Below are positions 61,191 through 64,000 of a DNA stretch of 64,000 nt, in pieces. This DNA is from a bacterium (GTDB lineage Bacteria > Pseudomonadota > Alphaproteobacteria > Rhizobiales > Aestuariivirgaceae), in the NCBI GenBank assembly GCA_022842165.1, contig JALHQC010000005.1, forward strand, positions 1 through 64,000, given 5' to 3'. The translations under genes were made by a program, and so were the position numbers. A model generated the notes under the pieces. The model was not told the DNA's origin. It saw only the letters and a program-made list of their open reading frames with translations, and did no database searches. The first letter of the stretch is position 1. Each line of letters starts with the position of its first letter.

Positions 61191-62366
61191 TCAAGAATTC
61201 GTGGAATAGCGGAGTGTCCTGTTTTCTAGATCCGCGGTGACAACGCCACCCCTATTAGCCTGAAGCTCGCGGAAAACCTCATAACCGGACAAGATGGCCT
61301 CCTCCCAAAGCCAAAGCGGAATGCTGGCAACCTCGTAGCCCTCAACAAATTCTCTAACCGTTTTCAGAAGGCCGTGGTCGAGCGCGGGAACACCTTCGAA
61401 CAGATCGAGTCGCTGAGCGTGGTTGAAGATCCAAGTGGAAATCCCTTCTTCGATCAGCACGGCACGCGCGCCGTCCTCTACCTCGTCTATTTTTGGATCG
61501 CTCTTCCGCTTACGCTTCAAAAGGCGCCTGAGATTGGGCGACCAACCGAGTTTCGCAGCGAAAGCCATATGGAAGGCATCGTGGAATCTATAGTCGTCGT
61601 CTTCCATCCGGTTGTCCGTCAACTTGTCTCCAAGCGGGTTGCCTTTGTAGTATGGCGTAACCTGCCTCCTCCCTGGTTCTCCATTTTCAACTAACATCAG
61701 CGAAATCATCCGCGGAAGCTGTTCGTACTCCGGGAAATTTTCGTCGAGCAGCGGCGGATAGCGCTTCTCCTGTGGCCAGCGGTCATACGTTTTCCGGAGA
61801 TTTGCGGCAGCCGCATCAGCAAGGCTGAGCCCGGCTTCACCCGCAGCATCCCTCAGGCAACGTAAAATCGCAACGAGCCTTCCCACAATGGAGGCTTGGT
61901 TATCCTCCAGACGACCGGCCTGAAAATCGACAACAAGAAGACCCACCTCTGCGGCCAACTTGAGCAAGTATCGCTCAAACTGGCTGCTCGGTTCAGACGT
62001 CCTGATGCCGACAGATTTCTGTAGGTCGACGAACTTAAGGTCTTCGGGGGCGGAAAACTGCCAGTCTTCAACCGCCCGATCAATATTGTGACCGATATAA
62101 GCAAGGCTAATGTTTGATCTGCATGCAATTCCATTCAGGTACCATAGCGTATCGCCGAACTCCTCGATGACGGTCTTCTGGTAGCCACTATAGGCGGTCT
62201 TGTCCCGCTGCTTCTTCTTGACCTCGCTCAGTATGCTGCCAGCTTCTCCGAAAAGGCCCAGAAGGGGGAAAGACAGACGTCGGTCGGTCTTGAACATCTT
62301 GTCCGTTTTATGGGCAGCCTTCTGGTAGAAATCTAGCGTCAAAGTTCCTGCGGAAAATTCGTTCAT
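61191..62366 (-). CDS. MazG-like nucleotide pyrophosphohydrolase with C-terminal domain
   Basis: A 391-residue protein. The N-terminal all-alpha NTP-PPase core has LLGLFGEAGSILSEVKKK and TVIEEFGDTLWYLNGIA, the ExxE/ExxD metal-binding pattern of MazG (E69 and D72 in the second part). The C-terminal half, 'YRFHDAFHMAFAAKLGWSPN' and 'VLIEEGISTWIFNHAQRLDL', matches the MazG C-terminal domain of accessory-region MazG proteins. It would hydrolyse nucleoside triphosphates, as in nucleotide-depletion defence or house-cleaning. It is 18 bases downstream of the Nmad2-like gene, in one transcript with the TIR gene. Confidence 0.8.
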   Translation of the reverse strand: MNEFSAGTLTLDFYQKAAHKTDKMFKTDRRLSFPLLGLFGEAGSILSEVKKKQRDKTAYSGYQKTVIEEFGDTLWYLNGIACRSNISLAYIGHNIDRAVEDWQFSAPEDLKFVDLQKSVGIRTSEPSSQFERYLLKLAAEVGLLVVDFQAGRLEDNQASIVGRLVAILRCLRDAAGEAGLSLADAAAANLRKTYDRWPQEKRYPPLLDENFPEYEQLPRMISLMLVENGEPGRRQVTPYYKGNPLGDKLTDNRMEDDDYRFHDAFHMAFAAKLGWSPNLRRLLKRKRKSDPKIDEVEDGARAVLIEEGISTWIFNHAQRLDLFEGVPALDHGLLKTVREFVEGYEVASIPLWLWEEAILSGYEVFRELQANRGGVVTADLENRTLRYSTNS

Positions 62367-62384
62367 CCCGTGTTCACCTTTGTG

Positions 62385-63035
62385 CTAATCGACAACCTTA
62401 TCCAAGCGCTTTGAGTAGCGCGAACTGCTCTTCATGAATTGATATGGATCGCCGATAACGGTGTTAGCGCGTCCCTTGTAATCGGAATGCAGCCAGTCCA
62501 GGAACGGTTGAGCTCTTGCCTGTGTAAATTTTCTGTGGCCGATTCCATTGTGGAAACCAAGTTGACTGAGGATATCTCTTGGAACTGTGGAAGCCGCATT
62601 GCCAAAATAGTAGAAATTGCGCGAGATCAATACCCGGTTAGCCTGGGTATCGTTTCTGATATTTGATGAGTCGGGGCTACCGTCAATCTGGCTGTGATGC
62701 GAATCCTCCTGAACCCAGACCGTCGTTCCAGTTGGCCGATGGTAGATATTGTCGCCCATGATCGTCTTGCGACTGCCGTTGCGGACTGGCCGCTTGCAAG
62801 CATAAACAGGGTCGTCCCAGTATGCGTCAAACGTGAGGGTGTCGGTCACCTGCATTGCGTAAATGCACCGGCCGACCGCTTTCAGCTGGGCTCCTCCCAT
62901 GCCAATGATCCAGTCGCTGACTTGAGCTGTCTTTCGGATCTTGGGTTTGCAGGTCGCGAGCGTGCAAACGCCGTGAAACGGATTAGGGGCGAAGCCAAAA
63001 TCTCGTGCTACCACGTACATGTAGACGTTGGGCAT
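62385..63035 (-). CDS. Nmad2-like (nucleotide-modification-associated domain) protein
   Basis: A 216-residue protein. 'MYVVARDFGFAPNPFHGVCT', then LATCKPKIRKTAQVSDWIIG and 'GDNIYHRPTGTTVWVQEDSH', plus 'RNDTQANRVLISRNFYYFGN', match Nmad2, a domain seen near DNA-modification or hypermodified-base genes and in defence islands. The biochemical role is unproved. The start ATG at 63035 is 7 bases after the TIR gene stops. A longer reading frame upstream overlaps the TIR gene and is rejected. Confidence 0.78.
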   Translation of the reverse strand: MPNVYMYVVARDFGFAPNPFHGVCTLATCKPKIRKTAQVSDWIIGMGGAQLKAVGRCIYAMQVTDTLTFDAYWDDPVYACKRPVRNGSRKTIMGDNIYHRPTGTTVWVQEDSHHSQIDGSPDSSNIRNDTQANRVLISRNFYYFGNAASTVPRDILSQLGFHNGIGHRKFTQARAQPFLDWLHSDYKGRANTVIGDPYQFMKSSSRYSKRLDKVVD

Positions 63036-63042
63036 GGAACCT

Positions 63043-63534
63043 TCAACACCGCGAGGTTGACGTGGCATGAACGGGATCGCGCGGAGCACTGGTGCCAGGT
63101 TCCTCAAAGGGACTGTCTTTACCCTCAATGGCGTCGATGACACTCGCAGAGTTCCAGTTCACCAACGCGTTTCCATATTTCTCCAGTGCCGAGGGGATGT
63201 CGGCCTTTGTTCCTCCATGCGTGAACACGCCCACGATGCGCTTTCCTAGTTCATTTGCCTTTCTGATTTCCCAATCCACCCATGGGCGGCGATGCGTCTC
63301 CTTGCCGATCAACACGATGACGGTGGATGCCCAGGACATCTTCATCCGCAGTAGCCGCTTAAGCGTCTTCTCCGGAATCTCACCAGCATCTAACCGGGCT
63401 TGGTTCGCAGGCTTCGCACGGATCGAACTATTGCGGATCTCAAAGCCTTTGCGGCCGATCAAGTTGGTCAGATTTGTTACGTGTTCATCATCAGCATGGT
63501 GATGGCTGATGAACACGTTCCGAAGCTTCGACAT
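63043..63534 (-). CDS. TIR-like protein of the DUF1863/MTH538 (ThsB-like) type, second copy
   Basis: A 163-residue protein with LRNVFISHHHADDEHVTNLT at the start and TVIVLIGKETHRRPWVDWEI near residue 71-90, the same MTH538-type TIR signature as the protein at 56649; the putative active-site Glu is residue 89. Ribosome site AGGAG 8 bases before ATG 63534. It is first in an operon with an Nmad2-like and a MazG-like gene, all on the minus strand, separate from the four-gene TIR/SLOG operon. Confidence 0.8.
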   Translation of the reverse strand: MSKLRNVFISHHHADDEHVTNLTNLIGRKGFEIRNSSIRAKPANQARLDAGEIPEKTLKRLLRMKMSWASTVIVLIGKETHRRPWVDWEIRKANELGKRIVGVFTHGGTKADIPSALEKYGNALVNWNSASVIDAIEGKDSPFEEPGTSAPRDPVHATSTSRC

Positions 63535-63655
63535 CTTTTACACTCCTAGAGAGTCCTGCGAACTCGCTCTAACTGTGCCACATTGTGTTACGAGTCGTTT
63601 GCAAACGCTAGCATTTCTGACGTGGCGGCAGTAAATTTCCGAATTCGGCAGTTTG

Positions 63656-64000
63656 ATGGGGAGAGTAACAGCCTTGGCAGCCAACATCCTGGAAACTTGG
63701 GAACAGACCATACACTCCGCGATTTCAATAAGTTCGGTATTTGAGGGGTCGTTTTTCGAAGCCTATGGTCACAAGAAGTGGGCGCCCAACGATGCCGACC
63801 AACGCGCCGCGCAATCGCTTCACATCGAACTTATTTCCCGGGTGGCTACCCAGCGTCTCGACTATAGCCAAGGTGTCGAGGAAGCTGCCCTTAGTAGCAT
63901 TTTCCAGTTGTTTGAAAAGGCCCGATCCTTTTGTGCGTCTAATCTCGGCTGTAGCACCTTTGAAATTGTCGCCTGGCATGTTTTGAACACTAGGGTGCGC
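63656..64000 (+). CDS. Hypothetical protein (partial, C-terminus outside window)
   Basis: A plus-strand frame open from ATG 63656 to the right edge (115 codons so far). It reads as a well-behaved soluble helical protein: ANILETWEQTIHSAISISSV, 'FFEAYGHKKWAPNDADQRAA', 'LSSIFQLFEKARSFCASNL'. I do not recognise the family. The start has no strong ribosome site; a TTG at 63674 is an alternative. It lies on the opposite strand from the TIR gene and may begin another defence-type operon. Confidence 0.5.
   Translation, partial: MGRVTALAANILETWEQTIHSAISISSVFEGSFFEAYGHKKWAPNDADQRAAQSLHIELISRVATQRLDYSQGVEEAALSSIFQLFEKARSFCASNLGCSTFEIVAWHVLNTRVR

Larger units (their letters stand above)
53239..64000. 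mobile_element. Accessory island at tRNA-Val carrying recombinase and defence-like genes (right end outside window)
   Basis: From the tRNA 3' end rightwards, gene content shifts from conserved chromosomal genes to a serine recombinase module, recombinase fragments, and TIR, SLOG, UDG, MazG and Nmad2 genes. The distal part (about 60250-64000) is also visibly more AT-rich. No second copy of the tRNA 3' end is seen in the window, so the right border is not reached. Whether the tRNA is the true attachment site or only a neighbour is not proven, since serine recombinases often use other targets. Confidence 0.65.

Noticed and set aside
62385-63143. Longer version of the Nmad2-like gene starting at 63143
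   Set aside because: The extra 36 residues overlap the end of the TIR gene and have no domain; the ATG at 63035 lies 7 bases after the TIR stop and begins the conserved domain.
63725-63979. Minus-strand frame of 84 codons at the right edge
   Set aside because: The plus-strand frame over the same bases continues without a stop to the edge and reads as a more natural protein, so the minus-strand one is likely a shadow.

Overview
The window looks like a high-GC chromosome of an alphaproteobacterium, most likely a polar-growing member of the Hyphomicrobiales (Rhizobiales). The evidence is a giant growth-pole-ring-like protein (19705-25371), a CpdR-type receiver, an Hpt protein next to a perfect TTAA-N7-TTAA CtrA-type box, a DksA lacking most zinc cysteines, the DgcN/DgcA D-glutamate pair, and a probable suhB/MmgR-type small RNA beside an inositol-monophosphatase-family gene. 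The species cannot be named from the sequence.

Bases 1-10363 are surface and export functions. They hold a partial family-3 solute-binding protein, a BcsA/XagB-like glycosyltransferase, an RTX repeat protein, and a divergently transcribed polysaccharide locus. That locus has a processive GT2 synthase, an inner-membrane coiled-coil adaptor with a receiver-like head and a TolC-like lipoprotein on one strand, with a TviB/WbpO-like nucleotide-sugar dehydrogenase on the other. Together they could make, activate and export a uronate-containing polymer.

Bases 10364-53160 are mostly ordinary chromosome. Contents include ureidoglycine aminohydrolase, a YcbB-type L,D-transpeptidase, a trimethylamine-dehydrogenase-like flavoprotein, a threonine-dehydratase-like enzyme, dgcA-dgcN, the growth-pole-ring homologue, Hpt, ferredoxin plus ferredoxin reductase, a Kef-type antiporter, a P1-family aminopeptidase followed by a Crp/Fnr regulator and a DUF2892 gene, a CelD-like acetyltransferase, an EF-hand protein, a coupled sixA-ycjX-ycjF-M48-small protein-CoxE run, a TadG-like protein, metA preceded by a P-loop gene, two tandem FAD amine oxidases, ankyrin and MoxR genes, dksA, adenine deaminase, hisN-like, formylglutamate amidohydrolase and cpdR. 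A candidate sRNA with a strong terminator lies at 51571-51654.

Bases 53164-64000 are an accessory island starting at a tRNA-Val(GAC) gene and running off the right edge. It begins with a DUF3489-DUF2924-serine recombinase module. After it comes a tightly packed four-gene operon (56649-59784): ThsB-like TIR, double-TIR protein, SLOG-fold protein, and a third TIR protein. This operon lies between two degraded recombinase remnants. Beyond it are a uracil-DNA-glycosylase-like gene and an opposing cluster of a second ThsB-like TIR, an Nmad2-like protein and a MazG-like protein. The TIR/TIR/SLOG/TIR operon is the best candidate for an undescribed anti-phage or NAD-signalling system. It resembles the logic of Thoeris (TIR makes a nucleotide signal, SLOG senses it) but has no SIR2 effector in view.
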